A stretch of DNA of 64,000 nt, taken from contig NZ_FNDK01000001.1 in NCBI RefSeq assembly GCF_900099605.1, forward strand, positions 585,507 through 649,506. The letters run 5' to 3'. The position numbers were made by a program, and so were the translations under genes. Positions 8,635 through 18,036 of this stretch are shown in pieces (the stretch's first letter is position 1; each line of letters starts with the position of its first letter). Origin of the DNA: Alteribacillus persepolensis. Lineage in GTDB: Bacteria; Bacillota; Bacilli; Bacillales; Marinococcaceae. The notes below the pieces were generated by a model. It saw only the letters and a list, made by a program, of their open reading frames with translations. It did no database searches and was not told the DNA's origin.

Positions 8635-9185
8635 TTCAAAATCCCTCCTTTCATCACGACATGGTTTCCGCATTCCATTCTTACAGCAGTATCTGCTTTC
8701 AAAACAATATATTGATGCAGCTCTCCCAATACTTTTACATAACGAAACAACTGCGGATGAAAAGATACAGGCTCATGAAATATGTCATTACTTACAATAA
8801 CGACGTGTTTTGCTGCAGCCTCTAATGCATGTACAGCGCATATCATTTTGCTTTTCAGTGCTTTTTCAGACGGCATTTCACCACTTTCTTGAAACATTTC
8901 GTTACTAAGCCACGTCGTTACACAGTCCAAAAATACCACATCATCTGTTGTAAGGTGCTTGGCAGCCTCTTCTAACTGCATAGACCACTCCAGCGTTTCC
9001 CATTGTTTTTGTTTAGCGCACCGGTCTTGCTGGTGTTTTTTTACCCGCTGCTGCATTTCTTCGTCTGTTGTCACGGCGGTTGCCAAATAAATTAACCTGC
9101 CGCTGTCTGTTTGCAGCTGCTCTGCCATCTGTTCTCCAAAACTGCTTTTCCCGCTGCGTACTCCTCCGCACACAAATATCAGCAC
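8631..9185 (-). CDS. cobU: Adenosylcobinamide kinase / adenosylcobinamide-phosphate guanylyltransferase
   Basis: The 184-residue protein starts with a proper P-loop, GGVRSGKS (residues 7-14), and has the CobU features VVFLDCVTTWLSNE and VIVSNDIFHEPV. It phosphorylates adenosylcobinamide and then attaches GMP. The start is GTG 9185, eight bases after an AAGGTGG site and overlapping the cobD stop; the longer TTG start at 9212 is less well placed. Ordinary length for the family, unlike the short degenerate paralogue at 5.4-5.8 kb. Confidence 0.92.
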   Translation of the reverse strand: MLIFVCGGVRSGKSSFGEQMAEQLQTDSGRLIYLATAVTTDEEMQQRVKKHQQDRCAKQKQWETLEWSMQLEEAAKHLTTDDVVFLDCVTTWLSNEMFQESGEMPSEKALKSKMICAVHALEAAAKHVVIVSNDIFHEPVSFHPQLFRYVKVLGELHQYIVLKADTAVRMECGNHVVMKGGILN

Positions 9186-10261
9186 GTGTGATTCCACCTT
9201 GTTAAACAGCAAAGCAGCTGATTATTTTCTTTTTCTGTTTTCACAGCCAAACGTATGTATCTTCCTTCTAACCCTGGAAAATGATACGTATGTCGTGCGT
9301 GCAGCCCTTCTTTCGCCATATATGTTAATAATGGCTTTACATCACGCTTGTCTTGCTGACGCAGTAAATAAAAGTTCACAGCCGATGGAAAGACTTTCAA
9401 TCGGTCTAGTTGCTGCAGCTCGTTGATGACACGCTGCTTTTCCTTCTCTATCTGCTGCACCGTGTTTTTTACGAAATCCTCTTGTTCCAATAAGTACAGC
9501 ATCGCTTTCTCTGCGATGCTATTCATATTCCACGGAGGAAGAAAAGATGCCAGCGTATGAATAACGTCTTCTGCTGCCAATATGTAGCCAAGCCGCAAAC
9601 CCGGTACAGCATACATCTTCGTCATCGATCGCAGCAGCAGTAAATAGCGGTTGTCTCGCAGCTTATGGTGATAGGACACCGGCTCTTCCTGAAAATCATA
9701 AAACGCCTCGTCTATCACCACCCACTTCTTCTGTTGCTGTCCATAGTCTATAAGTTGTTGAAGTTCTTCTTGCCAGACAGCCGTTCCAGTCGGATTATTT
9801 GGGTGGCATAACCATATGCCATCTGCTTTCGAAATATATGGTTCTATTTGCTCAAATGTCCACTGCCAGTTTGTTTGTTCCGTCGTTTGAAAAGAAATGA
9901 CATCAGCCCCGTTAGCCTGAAGCGCTTGTTTATATTCCGTAAAGGTTGGTTCCATAAGAACGACCTTTTTATTCGCAAATAACCGCGCCGCAGCAAAGAT
10001 TAGTTCCGCCCCGCCATTTCCCGGAAGGACATTATTTTGATAGATGTCTAACTTTTCTGCTAGATGCTGCCGTACCTGCTGATGATTTGGATCCGAATAA
10101 TAAAATACTGTCTTCGTCCATTCCATAAGCTGCTGCTGTAATCCAGGCGGCGGACCGTATGGATTTGTGTTTACACTGAAATCACTAACAGGGGGGGCAT
10201 GGTCTTGCTGCAGCTGCTGATTGAGTGCACGCGGCATTGCCCCATGTTCAGGCCATGACAT
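9179..10261 (-). CDS. cobD: L-threonine-O-3-phosphate decarboxylase (CobD), PLP enzyme
   Basis: A 360-residue class I aminotransferase-fold protein: FSVNTNPYGPP near the N-terminus, CHPNNPTGT, VVIDEAFYDF, and the PLP lysine K215 in SMTKMYAVPG with the following RLGY. The general fold is shared with histidinol-phosphate aminotransferase; its position between cbiB and cobU decides for the decarboxylase that makes (R)-1-amino-2-propanol phosphate. The AGGAGGTG site precedes ATG 10261, and the start overlaps cbiB by 14 bases. Confidence 0.88.
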   Translation of the reverse strand: MSWPEHGAMPRALNQQLQQDHAPPVSDFSVNTNPYGPPPGLQQQLMEWTKTVFYYSDPNHQQVRQHLAEKLDIYQNNVLPGNGGAELIFAAARLFANKKVVLMEPTFTEYKQALQANGADVISFQTTEQTNWQWTFEQIEPYISKADGIWLCHPNNPTGTAVWQEELQQLIDYGQQQKKWVVIDEAFYDFQEEPVSYHHKLRDNRYLLLLRSMTKMYAVPGLRLGYILAAEDVIHTLASFLPPWNMNSIAEKAMLYLLEQEDFVKNTVQQIEKEKQRVINELQQLDRLKVFPSAVNFYLLRQQDKRDVKPLLTYMAKEGLHARHTYHFPGLEGRYIRLAVKTEKENNQLLCCLTRWNHTC

Positions 10262-11213
10262 GTATTACACCTCCTATCATCCATAATAAACTGATAAAAA
10301 GAAGAATCGTTACGTGCCAAACCGTAATGCCTTCTGCAATAAGCACGTGCTGCACAGGACGTTTCCCTACACCGAAATACGGGCGTTGAACGAGCTTATC
10401 CGGATAAGGTGTCGGACCGCCTAATCTGATGGCTAGCACTCCTGCCATAGCTGCTTCCCCATATCCGCTGTTTGGGCTTTCATGTAAATGGGCAAAGTGT
10501 TTAATCACATACACCGCTTCTTGCCACGTGGCGGCTTTAATTTTCCAAACAGAGACGGTCATGACCGCTGCCGTAATACGAGCAGGAATTAGATTTAATA
10601 CATCATCGAAACGCGCACTTGCCCAGCCAAATTGTTTTAACCGCTGCGATGTATATCCTAACATGGCATCAGATGTGTTAATATAACGATACAATACAGC
10701 CAGTGGTGCTCCACCTATCAGTGCATAAAATAATGGTGCCGTCACACTGTCCGAAATGTTTTCGCCAATACTCTCCAGAACTGCTCGGATAATGCCGGAT
10801 TCTTCCATTTGGCTAGTATCTCTAGAAACAATCATCCCCGTTTGGGTACGAGCGTTTGACAGATTGCTATTTGACAGGCTTTCATAGATAGAGACTGCTT
10901 GTTTGACCATACTTTCCCCGCCAATCATCAGCCAAATAATGACCGCTTCAAACAACACGCCAAGCCAAATGGAAACAGAATAAGCACCGTACGTGAATGC
11001 AATGGCAGCGGCTAATAAAAAAGCAGCGGATATTAGGCAAAAAACAATACCTTTCCCTTTTCGAAATCGTCCTTGATTCAACCTTGTTTCCCCAAACTGA
11101 ATGAGCTTCCCCATCAACACAACAGGATGCACCGCTGTTTTGGGATCACCAAATAAACGATCCATTACATACGCTGCTGTAACAGCTAGAAGATGCAGTA
11201 TTACCCAGCTCAT
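10248..11213 (-). CDS. cbiB: Adenosylcobinamide-phosphate synthase (CbiB), membrane protein
   Basis: The 321-residue protein has the family start DRLFGDPKTAVHPVVLMG and the internal motif RDTSQMEESGIIRAVLESIGENISD, plus several membrane segments. It couples adenosylcobyric acid with the aminopropanol side chain made by CobD. It overlaps the ABC/CbiZ gene by four bases at its start and cobD by 14 at its end. Confidence 0.93.
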   Translation of the reverse strand: MSWVILHLLAVTAAYVMDRLFGDPKTAVHPVVLMGKLIQFGETRLNQGRFRKGKGIVFCLISAAFLLAAAIAFTYGAYSVSIWLGVLFEAVIIWLMIGGESMVKQAVSIYESLSNSNLSNARTQTGMIVSRDTSQMEESGIIRAVLESIGENISDSVTAPLFYALIGGAPLAVLYRYINTSDAMLGYTSQRLKQFGWASARFDDVLNLIPARITAAVMTVSVWKIKAATWQEAVYVIKHFAHLHESPNSGYGEAAMAGVLAIRLGGPTPYPDKLVQRPYFGVGKRPVQHVLIAEGITVWHVTILLFISLLWMIGGVIHVMA

Positions 11214-12694
11214 ATTTCATTCCCAGACCTTCGTTTTAAATAGTGGTTTAATGTACGAGACACCGCGTCATACACAGCTTTTCCGATTGTTTTGCCAACA
11301 GGGGTGATGGTACCGCCGTATTCTATTTCCTCTCCTTCACTTAACGCCGCAACAAGCACGCTGTCTGTCGATGTCCCCGTAGCAAGTGTTTTCGTTTTTG
11401 GATCGTAAATACGATAGTCCATCAGCGCTTTTGTTTTTGCTTCGGTTGCTGTCATCATAATTTGTGCATATGCTGCTTCACTCAACCTGTGAGCAACAAA
11501 TATCCAAAGGTTAATCGTTCCAGCCGTATGGTTCATGGAATAATATTCATATGACTTGGACACATCCACAGCATTAGACGTACCGGCTGTAGCGTACACA
11601 AATACATCATGATTGTCCCCTGCCATCCTGACAAAAGCGCCATCGTCAAGCCGGGCTGCTGTCATCATCGCTGCTGTATCATCTATATCTAATCCTATTT
11701 TTTTTAAATAGGCAGTATACTCTTGTTTCGGCTGATCACAGGCATAATCTTTATCGACGTGTCTGTTCACAAAATAACGATGCCAGCCAAACCCTGCCCC
11801 TACTACCGCTGATGAAAAGGTTTTCCAATGAAAAGGTGACATCAGACACACATGCCCAGGTGTTTTTTCTATGGAGAGAGAATCTAATACGTTCTCTCTT
11901 TTTCTTTCCAATGTGTCCGAAGACGGCTCTAGTGTAATAAGCGGACTTGGAACGGAAGGGTGTTCTTTTCTTTCTAAATGAGCCTGGTATACATGTTCTA
12001 ATCTGTTTTTCTCCATTACAACAGATGGCTTATCTAATGCCTTTTGCCTGCCATCTTCTAGCAGCAGAACACGGTGGCTGTACATTGCTGCCATGTTTAA
12101 ATCGTGAAGAACAGCAATAACCGTTAACTGCTTTGTTTTAGACCAGTCTTTTAATGTGTCCAGTAAATTTAATTGATAAGAAATATCTAAATGATTGGTT
12201 GGTTCATCCAGAAGTAAAATATCAGGCTCTTGTGCCAAAGCGCGTGCTAATAGTACTCTTTGTTTTTCACCGCCGCTTAAGCTGTCCATAGGGTGGTTGC
12301 TAAATGATAACACTCCCGTCTCTTGCAAGGCTTTATCAACGATGTGTTCATCTTGTTTTTGCTGAAAGGAAAACCAGCCTTTTTGATGAGGATATCTTCC
12401 TAATTCAACTACTTGCCGGACCGTATAGGAAAACGCAACGTCTGTCTGTTGTGGAAGAACAGCTATCTTTTTAGCTATATTTTTTTGCGTATAGGCGCCA
12501 AGACGCTTGTTGTCCACGATGATTTCCCCATCGTCAGGTTTTAGTGCTCCATACATACATTTTAATAATGTTGACTTTCCACTGCCATTTGGACCAATCA
12601 CACCAAGTATTTCTCCAGCTTCCATATCAAAGCTAATATTTTCAACAACTGGCTTCATCCCGTACCCAGCTGTTACATTTTTCACCTGTATCAC
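11210..12694 (-). CDS. BtuD-type corrinoid ABC ATPase fused to a CbiZ amidohydrolase domain
   Basis: The 494-residue protein has two parts. Residues 1-255 form an ABC ATPase of the FecE/BtuD type: Walker A GPNGSGKST (34-42), signature LSGGEKQR (from 139), Walker B ILLLDEP, and switch His in AVLHDLN. Residues about 265-490 match CbiZ, the adenosylcobinamide amidohydrolase that strips the side chain from imported corrinoids so they can be rebuilt by CbiB, CobU and CobS. The start is GTG 12694 behind GGGAGA. The fusion couples uptake to remodelling and fits an operon without ring synthesis. Confidence 0.9.
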   Translation of the reverse strand: MIQVKNVTAGYGMKPVVENISFDMEAGEILGVIGPNGSGKSTLLKCMYGALKPDDGEIIVDNKRLGAYTQKNIAKKIAVLPQQTDVAFSYTVRQVVELGRYPHQKGWFSFQQKQDEHIVDKALQETGVLSFSNHPMDSLSGGEKQRVLLARALAQEPDILLLDEPTNHLDISYQLNLLDTLKDWSKTKQLTVIAVLHDLNMAAMYSHRVLLLEDGRQKALDKPSVVMEKNRLEHVYQAHLERKEHPSVPSPLITLEPSSDTLERKRENVLDSLSIEKTPGHVCLMSPFHWKTFSSAVVGAGFGWHRYFVNRHVDKDYACDQPKQEYTAYLKKIGLDIDDTAAMMTAARLDDGAFVRMAGDNHDVFVYATAGTSNAVDVSKSYEYYSMNHTAGTINLWIFVAHRLSEAAYAQIMMTATEAKTKALMDYRIYDPKTKTLATGTSTDSVLVAALSEGEEIEYGGTITPVGKTIGKAVYDAVSRTLNHYLKRRSGNEI

Positions 12695-12721
12695 TGAATC
12701 ATCTCCCGCTTATACCTCATG

Positions 12722-13765
12722 TTATCTTGTTTTTGTACGCCGTTGCTGAAATAGCAGCATGCCAAAAACCGGTGCACCAATAACTGCTGTAATGACTCCA
12801 ATAGGCAGTTCCGTTGGTGCAATGATTGTCCTGGCAGCTAGATCTGTCAAAACGAGAAAGCCGCTTCCTGCAAACATAGACATCGGCAAAAGCAACTGGT
12901 GATTGGGACCGACTAACAATCGAACTAAGTGAGGAACCACCAGCCCAACAAATCCTATCGTTCCAGATACAGATACAGCCGCACCTGTTAAAAGTGAGGC
13001 ACCTGCTAAAATGATTATCCGCCGCTTGTCGGTGTCTACGCCTAATGTTTTGGCTGTCTCTTCTCCAAACACTAGTGCATTTAATTCTTTTCGATTAGCA
13101 AATAAAAGGACAGCCCCAACGATAAAAAATGGGAGAATCAACCATATGTAATCCCAGCCGCGCATACTCACACTGCCCATCAGCCACGATATAATCTGCC
13201 GCAGTTCATCTCCTGTTAAAGCAATAACCAAAGAAATAAGTGAACCTAAAAACGAGCTCACAATAATCCCTGCTAAAATAATTGTTTCTGTGGACAATGT
13301 TTTTTCAATAAATCGTACAAATCCTAATAAGCCAAGTAACGTGAGAAATCCTGAAAAAATACTAATCACCGGGAGGGTAAAACTTCCTAACAACGGAAGC
13401 GACAGCCCAAAAAATAGAACGATTACTGCTCCCAATGCGGAACCCGAGGAGACTCCCAGCGTATAAGGATCAGCTAACGGATTTTTTAGTAATCCTTGAA
13501 AAGCCGCCCCGGCAAGAGCTAAAGAAGCTCCAACAAGGGCAGCCAACAACACACGGGGAAGGCGTATATCCAAAATGATTGCAGCATGCGTAGGAGAAAT
13601 ATCAGCTGGCATCTCTTTGGGCCAAACCGCCGTCCATAAAACGTTCATACTGCTGTGAAAGGGGATTGATAAGCTGCCGACGGATATGCCAACGACCACA
13701 CTAACAAGCAGGAATATACAGCCGCACGCCAGCCACAAAAGCCAACTACTCTTCTTTAAATACAT
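12722..13765 (-). CDS. btuC: Corrinoid ABC transporter permease (BtuC/FecCD family)
   Basis: A 347-residue polytopic protein with the FecCD permease pattern: RLPRVLLAALVGASLALAG, GAAFQGLLKNPLADPYTLG split over the first third, and GFVGLVVPHLVRLLVG near the C-terminus. The family also moves iron-siderophores; the riboswitch and the neighbouring cob genes argue for cobalamin or cobinamide. Its start lies 20 bases inside btuF, with only a weak ribosome site, suggesting coupling. Confidence 0.9.
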   Translation of the reverse strand: MYLKKSSWLLWLACGCIFLLVSVVVGISVGSLSIPFHSSMNVLWTAVWPKEMPADISPTHAAIILDIRLPRVLLAALVGASLALAGAAFQGLLKNPLADPYTLGVSSGSALGAVIVLFFGLSLPLLGSFTLPVISIFSGFLTLLGLLGFVRFIEKTLSTETIILAGIIVSSFLGSLISLVIALTGDELRQIISWLMGSVSMRGWDYIWLILPFFIVGAVLLFANRKELNALVFGEETAKTLGVDTDKRRIIILAGASLLTGAAVSVSGTIGFVGLVVPHLVRLLVGPNHQLLLPMSMFAGSGFLVLTDLAARTIIAPTELPIGVITAVIGAPVFGMLLFQQRRTKTR

Positions 13766-14732
13766 CCGGATACACCAGCTCTGCCAGTTGCTGCATGCCT
13801 TCTGTCAAACGCGGCCCTGGGCGGCTTACCATGTCATTGTGAATGTCATAAACCTCCCCGTTTGCAACAGCCGGTACTTCCTGCCAAGCCGCCCGCTCTT
13901 TAATTTCAGCAGATGGATTATCCACATAATAACCATACGTGGTGACAATCACATCAGACTGCAGGTTAACCGCTTCTTCTTCACTATAGGGAATCCAGCC
14001 TTCTTCACTGCCTGCAGCATTTTTGGCATTAATTGTTTCAAGCATTTCGTGAATAAATGTGCCTTGACCAGTTGTGTAGATTTCTGGCGGCGGCTGAATT
14101 TCTACCCATACGCTTTTTTGTTCCTCAGTGTCAATATTTTCGGCCTTTTCTTCTATTTCAGCAGCGTCTTTTTTCATATCAGCAATGATTTCCTCTGCTT
14201 TTTGTTCTGTCCCCGTCGCTTTTCCAATCATTTTCATTGAGTCATAGGCATCATCAAAAGATGCTGCGTCATTTACGACCAGGACATCAATACCGGCTTC
14301 TTTTATTTGTTCAAATCCTTCTTCACCTGCATGTCCAGAAGAAGCATGGGCAAGAACTAAATCAGGTTCTAAAGCCAAAAGTGTTTCCATATCAAAGTCC
14401 ATGCCTCCAACACTCTGTTTTTCTGCTGCTTCCTCTGGATAATTGCAATAATCGGTTACTCCTACTATTTCATCATTTAACCCTAATGCAAAAGCAATCT
14501 CTGTATTACTAGGTATTAAACTGACAATGCGTTCGGGCTTTTCTTCGATAACGAGCTCTTCTCCAAGACCATCTGTTAGCGTGACGGGAAAAGCACCCTC
14601 TGTCTGTTCTTTTGATACATCTTCTTGTGCTGGTGTATTTTCTGCCTGTTCTGTTTCTTCTCCTGTTGCACATGCTGTGACATACAGAAAAGACAAAAGT
14701 GCAACAAGCACCAAGGAAAGCCTTTTTTTCAT
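13746..14732 (-). CDS. btuF: Corrinoid-binding lipoprotein of ABC transporter (BtuF)
   Basis: The 328-residue solute-binding protein begins with a lipoprotein signal ending VTAC (Cys21) followed by an acidic linker of about 30 residues, then the two-lobed domain typical of helical-backbone metal/vitamin binders (PERIVSLIPSNTEIAFALG, VGVTDYCNYPEEA). ATG 14732 has an AAAGGAGAC site; the ATG at 14750 is inside that site. First gene of the B12-riboswitch operon. Confidence 0.92.
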   Translation of the reverse strand: MKKRLSLVLVALLSFLYVTACATGEETEQAENTPAQEDVSKEQTEGAFPVTLTDGLGEELVIEEKPERIVSLIPSNTEIAFALGLNDEIVGVTDYCNYPEEAAEKQSVGGMDFDMETLLALEPDLVLAHASSGHAGEEGFEQIKEAGIDVLVVNDAASFDDAYDSMKMIGKATGTEQKAEEIIADMKKDAAEIEEKAENIDTEEQKSVWVEIQPPPEIYTTGQGTFIHEMLETINAKNAAGSEEGWIPYSEEEAVNLQSDVIVTTYGYYVDNPSAEIKERAAWQEVPAVANGEVYDIHNDMVSRPGPRLTEGMQQLAELVYPDVFKEE

Positions 14733-15146
14733 GTGTATGTCTCCTTTCATTATGTATATAGAAATGAATGAGCTTGTCTGTTAAACAGCTGTTCCGTGTG
14801 TTCCTCAAACTAGAAAAACGGCTCGTGCTGCCAAGACCAAATGACAAAAGGTATCGTTTTTAGATTGGCACACGGTTGAGGTGCATTGATAGAAGCTTTT
14901 TGCACATCAGGAAAGGTTTTCTCTGTTAAAGTGATGAAAGTTTAAGAAAGATGCAAACGCCCTAAAAGGATGACCCGGTTGATGGCGGTTAAAGGAGGCA
15001 TCTGCGGGAAAGCTGCAGCGAAAAATTCATAGAGGATATATTCCCTAATGAGCTCAAAGCACTGTCCGCGGCAAATGAGCCGCGAGGACCATCCAACCAG
15101 AAATATCGTCATCCCAGCAAACTTCACAGAACCTATTTTTCGGGTA
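14733..15146 (-). other. Untranslated leader between riboswitch terminator and btuF
   Basis: About 410 bases that contain no gene I can support. An inverted repeat GTCCgCGGC / GCCGcGaGGAC lies at 15064-15089. A frame of 92 codons (14942-15220) crosses the terminator and has no ribosome site. The unusual length of this leader is noted in the findings. Confidence 0.5.
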
Positions 15147-15177
15147 TAAAAAAAGCTCCCCTTCATAAAGGAGAGCG
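15147..15177 (-). terminator. Rho-independent terminator after the B12 riboswitch
   Basis: On the minus strand GCTCTCCTT and AAGGGGAGC form a hairpin followed by seven T. It lies about 80 bases beyond the aptamer and before the first gene, the arrangement of a riboswitch expression platform that stops transcription when cobalamin is bound. Confidence 0.8.
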
Positions 15178-15254
15178 AATGAACTGCTTTGTGATGTAAA
15201 CGTACCTCTATCACAGACAAGTCATTCGGCTACCCTTTTCCTCGAAAGGTAAAC

Positions 15255-15425
15255 ACCGCACTACAGGCAGGTCTCCTGACTTGCGCTATATTGTTCGCCT
15301 TCCCGTCCTTCCTTTGACAGTGGCGTCATGAACAATATCCTTGCTGCGCTTACAGTGGCGGGACCGTGCCGGACTTTCACCGGACTTCCCTTTTAACATG
15401 CATGACCACCATGCATGACCTCTAG
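15255..15425 (-). promoter_or_regulatory. Cobalamin (B12) riboswitch
   Basis: On the minus strand the conserved elements appear in order: AAAGGGAAGTCCGGTG, GGTCCCGCCACTGTAAGCG, a second CGCCACTGTC, GGAAGG, and the B12 box AAGTCAGGAGACCTGCC near 15265-15285. The aptamer precedes btuF and the rest of the cobalamin operon. Its boundaries are approximate. Binding of adenosylcobalamin would turn the operon off via the downstream terminator. Confidence 0.95.
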
Positions 15426-15451
15426 TAATCTCATTATTCATTTCTTCTTTC

Positions 15452-15480
15452 ATTATACATAAAATCTCTTTACATGAAAG
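15452..15480 (-). promoter_or_regulatory. Probable sigma-A promoter of the B12-riboswitch transcript
   Basis: A perfect TATAAT (15452-15457 on the minus strand) lies about 27 bases before the aptamer. The matching -35 at 17 bases is poor (CTTTCA), so the call rests mainly on the -10 and location. It overlaps the terminator of the upstream methyltransferase gene. Confidence 0.5.
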
Positions 15481-15487
15481 AGATTCG
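15462..15487 (-). terminator. Terminator-like hairpin after the methyltransferase gene
   Basis: AATCTCTTT and AAAGAGATT form a hairpin three bases past the stop at 15490, followed by a short TTAT run. It is AT-rich and probably weak. Confidence 0.5.
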
Positions 15488-15489
15488 TA

Positions 15490-16218
15490 TTATTTTTTCT
15501 GGCAAATAAAAATCTGGCGGGGCGATTCCTCTTTTTCATAACGGGAAGCGTCATAATCGCCAAAAACATGTAACACGTCGAATTGATTGCGCTTCAGCAT
15601 CTCCATAAGCTGCGGCTGTTCATATAACTTCACGCGCTCTTGATACTCGCGTTTCATATCATTTTCTTGGATAGTAATTTTTTTGTACACAAAATCAGGT
15701 GACATTTCCCGCTTTTGCGTAATATGAAGACCGTCTTTCACTGATTCATCCTCTGGAACAAGATGATTGCGCACATAAGATGGATTTAAATAATCAAAGC
15801 AAAACCAGCCTCCGCTCCTTAATGCTTCCGTCGCGCGCGTGAACACCAGTTCATTTTCTGCATCATCGGTAAAATAACCAAAACTCGTAAACAAGTTAAA
15901 CGCCACATCATACTCTGAAAGCAGAGGCACATCCCGTATATCCGACCGCTGATACTGAACAGGGAGATTAGAAGTTAAATCAATGGCTTTTTTTAAAAGC
16001 GCTGGTGATAAATCCACACCAGTGACGTGGAGGCCTTTTCGAGCAAGCCACCTGGCGTGTCTTCCATTCCCGCAGCATAAATCAATTGCCTTCATTCCAG
16101 CTTCTAGCGGGAGATAACTCATTATTTGCGATAACTCACTGGCTGCTTTTTCTTCATCTCGATGATCATAGATTCGTAAATAATCTTCTTGAAAATGTTC
16201 TTCAAACCATGCTTTCAT
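15490..16218 (-). CDS. Class I SAM-dependent methyltransferase, substrate unknown
   Basis: The 242-residue protein has motif I as AIDLCCGNGRHARWLA, motif post-I as VTGVDLS, and a later YDVAFNLFTSFGYF segment, typical of small-molecule methyltransferases of the UbiE/Methyltransf_25 type. ATG 16218 follows a GGGGGA site; the ATG at 16236 lies at the edge of that site. It is 30 bp downstream of resE and may be read through from resDE. Nothing in the context tells the substrate. Confidence 0.85.
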   Translation of the reverse strand: MKAWFEEHFQEDYLRIYDHRDEEKAASELSQIMSYLPLEAGMKAIDLCCGNGRHARWLARKGLHVTGVDLSPALLKKAIDLTSNLPVQYQRSDIRDVPLLSEYDVAFNLFTSFGYFTDDAENELVFTRATEALRSGGWFCFDYLNPSYVRNHLVPEDESVKDGLHITQKREMSPDFVYKKITIQENDMKREYQERVKLYEQPQLMEMLKRNQFDVLHVFGDYDASRYEKEESPRQIFICQKK

Positions 16219-16248
16219 CCTGCTTCCCCCAAACACATCACGCTGTTA

Positions 16249-18036
16249 TCAGCCTTTATCTTTTTCCAAAGGCAAGTAAAAACGAAAGGTAGTGCCTTCA
16301 TTTTGTTTACTATGGACTGTAATATCACCATTGTGGCTATCGACAATATTCTTAGCAATGGCCAAACCTAAGCCTGTACCACCTTTTTCACGTGTCCGTG
16401 CCTTATCGGCCTTATAAAAACGCTCAAATACATACGGTAAATCTTCTTCTGGTATGCCTGAACCGGAATCTTCCACTTCTATGGTTAGCTGCTTTTCGGT
16501 ATTGGACACGATTATTTTCACATGTCCATCCACGCTAGTATGGCGAATAGCGTTGTGAATAAGGTTGGTTAACACTTGTTCAATACGATCAGGATCGAAG
16601 TATGCTTGACTATACTGATGTTTCTGTTCTAGCTCCAAGTCTACTGCCGCATCGTTCGCTAAACCTTGAAACTTTTTATATACTTTTTCCAGGAAGCTGG
16701 ACACATCTACCCATTGTTTTTCAAGCTGAATATGACCAGCTTCCATTCTAGCTAAATCAAGCAACTCATTAACGAGCCTTCCCATCCGTCTCGACTCATC
16801 ATAAATAATTCTCCCAATTTCTTGTGTTTCTTCCTTACTTTGCGCAATATCATCAATAATTGCTTCGCTGTAGCCTTGTAACATCGAAATCGGCGTTCGC
16901 AGTTCATGAGAAACGTTGGCAATAAAATCTTTGCGCAGCTTATCGTGCTGCCTCTCTTCTGTCATGTCACGTATAACAGCTACCGTTCCTCGAACAAACT
17001 GTTTATCATAGAGCGGTGTCATTAATACAACATACACCCGGCCTTGCACATCCATTTCAATCATTTGTTCTTTTTCCAAGGTCACTACTCGCTGAAACAA
17101 TTTTTTTACTTCTTTTGGCAGGTGTTCGATTTCTGAATGGGTATCCGGTGCATGTTCATACGAATAAGCCTGTAAAAACCGATTGGCCGGGGGATTTGTA
17201 ACAACCATCGTGCCTTTTCTATCCATTGTAATAACACCGTCAGCCATGCTTGTTAAAATCCGGCTTAATTGCTCTTTTTCTTGATTTAGAGCCATGATGT
17301 TTTGGTTTAACTCACGTCTCATTTTGTTAAATGCTATTCCTAGTTGTCCAATTTCATCATTGGTTACTACAGGAACTTTGGTTTCAAAATTACCTTTAGT
17401 CACTTCTAAAGCGAGCTCCCGCATTTTTCGAAGTGGTGCTGTTATTCTAGATGACAAAAAGACCGCAAAAAACGCAGTTAGTACAATAGCAATTCCTGCT
17501 GAAAATAAGATAATTTGCTTTGTTTCACCCGTTGTATCTTCAATAATAGACAACGATTGGTAAAGAAAAACAGATCCCGTTTCTCCTACTGCCGTCTCAA
17601 AAGGCATTCCAACGATAAATATTTCGTTATGAATCTCTTCCCCATTTTCATACGTCGGAAAATCACCATGTGTAATCACCGCTTCATTGTTGGCAACACG
17701 CGACAAGCGTTCGTCTTCTCTAAACAGTGAAAGCGGGAGGTGAACACCGGCATTGGGGCTTTCGGACTCCCACTCGCTTCCATTTTGAAACACAACGACC
17801 GTTGTATTATATGAATCTGCGATATGCTCGACAATATTTAATGCTTCCGATGAACTGTCGTATTCTTCTAGAATGTTAACAATTCCATTAGCGTGATTGG
17901 TTAATTGTTCTTCTGCTTCCGTGATGTGAAACCTTTCAAAAAACTGAAGCAGCAATATCGTTAACACGAGCAGAACAACGAGCACCAATAACAAAATCGT
18001 CACCGATAACTTCCCGACAACACTGCGCCAGATCAT
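16249..18036 (-). CDS. resE: Sensor histidine kinase ResE
   Basis: The 595-residue kinase has two membrane segments (about 8-31 and 174-195) enclosing an extracellular domain, a HAMP linker, a PAS region (about 255-360), the phospho-acceptor H377 in SHELRTP, and a HATPase domain with N box NLIHNAIRH, DSGSGIP and GGTGLGLAI. In B. subtilis ResE senses oxygen limitation and nitric oxide. The start codon shares one base with the resD stop (TAATG). The position behind resBC and resD secures the name. Confidence 0.93.
   Translation of the reverse strand: MIWRSVVGKLSVTILLLVLVVLLVLTILLLQFFERFHITEAEEQLTNHANGIVNILEEYDSSSEALNIVEHIADSYNTTVVVFQNGSEWESESPNAGVHLPLSLFREDERLSRVANNEAVITHGDFPTYENGEEIHNEIFIVGMPFETAVGETGSVFLYQSLSIIEDTTGETKQIILFSAGIAIVLTAFFAVFLSSRITAPLRKMRELALEVTKGNFETKVPVVTNDEIGQLGIAFNKMRRELNQNIMALNQEKEQLSRILTSMADGVITMDRKGTMVVTNPPANRFLQAYSYEHAPDTHSEIEHLPKEVKKLFQRVVTLEKEQMIEMDVQGRVYVVLMTPLYDKQFVRGTVAVIRDMTEERQHDKLRKDFIANVSHELRTPISMLQGYSEAIIDDIAQSKEETQEIGRIIYDESRRMGRLVNELLDLARMEAGHIQLEKQWVDVSSFLEKVYKKFQGLANDAAVDLELEQKHQYSQAYFDPDRIEQVLTNLIHNAIRHTSVDGHVKIIVSNTEKQLTIEVEDSGSGIPEEDLPYVFERFYKADKARTREKGGTGLGLAIAKNIVDSHNGDITVHSKQNEGTTFRFYLPLEKDKG

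Noticed and set aside
14942..15220. 92-codon minus-strand frame in the btuF leader
   Set aside because: It crosses the riboswitch terminator, has no ribosome site, and its composition looks fortuitous.
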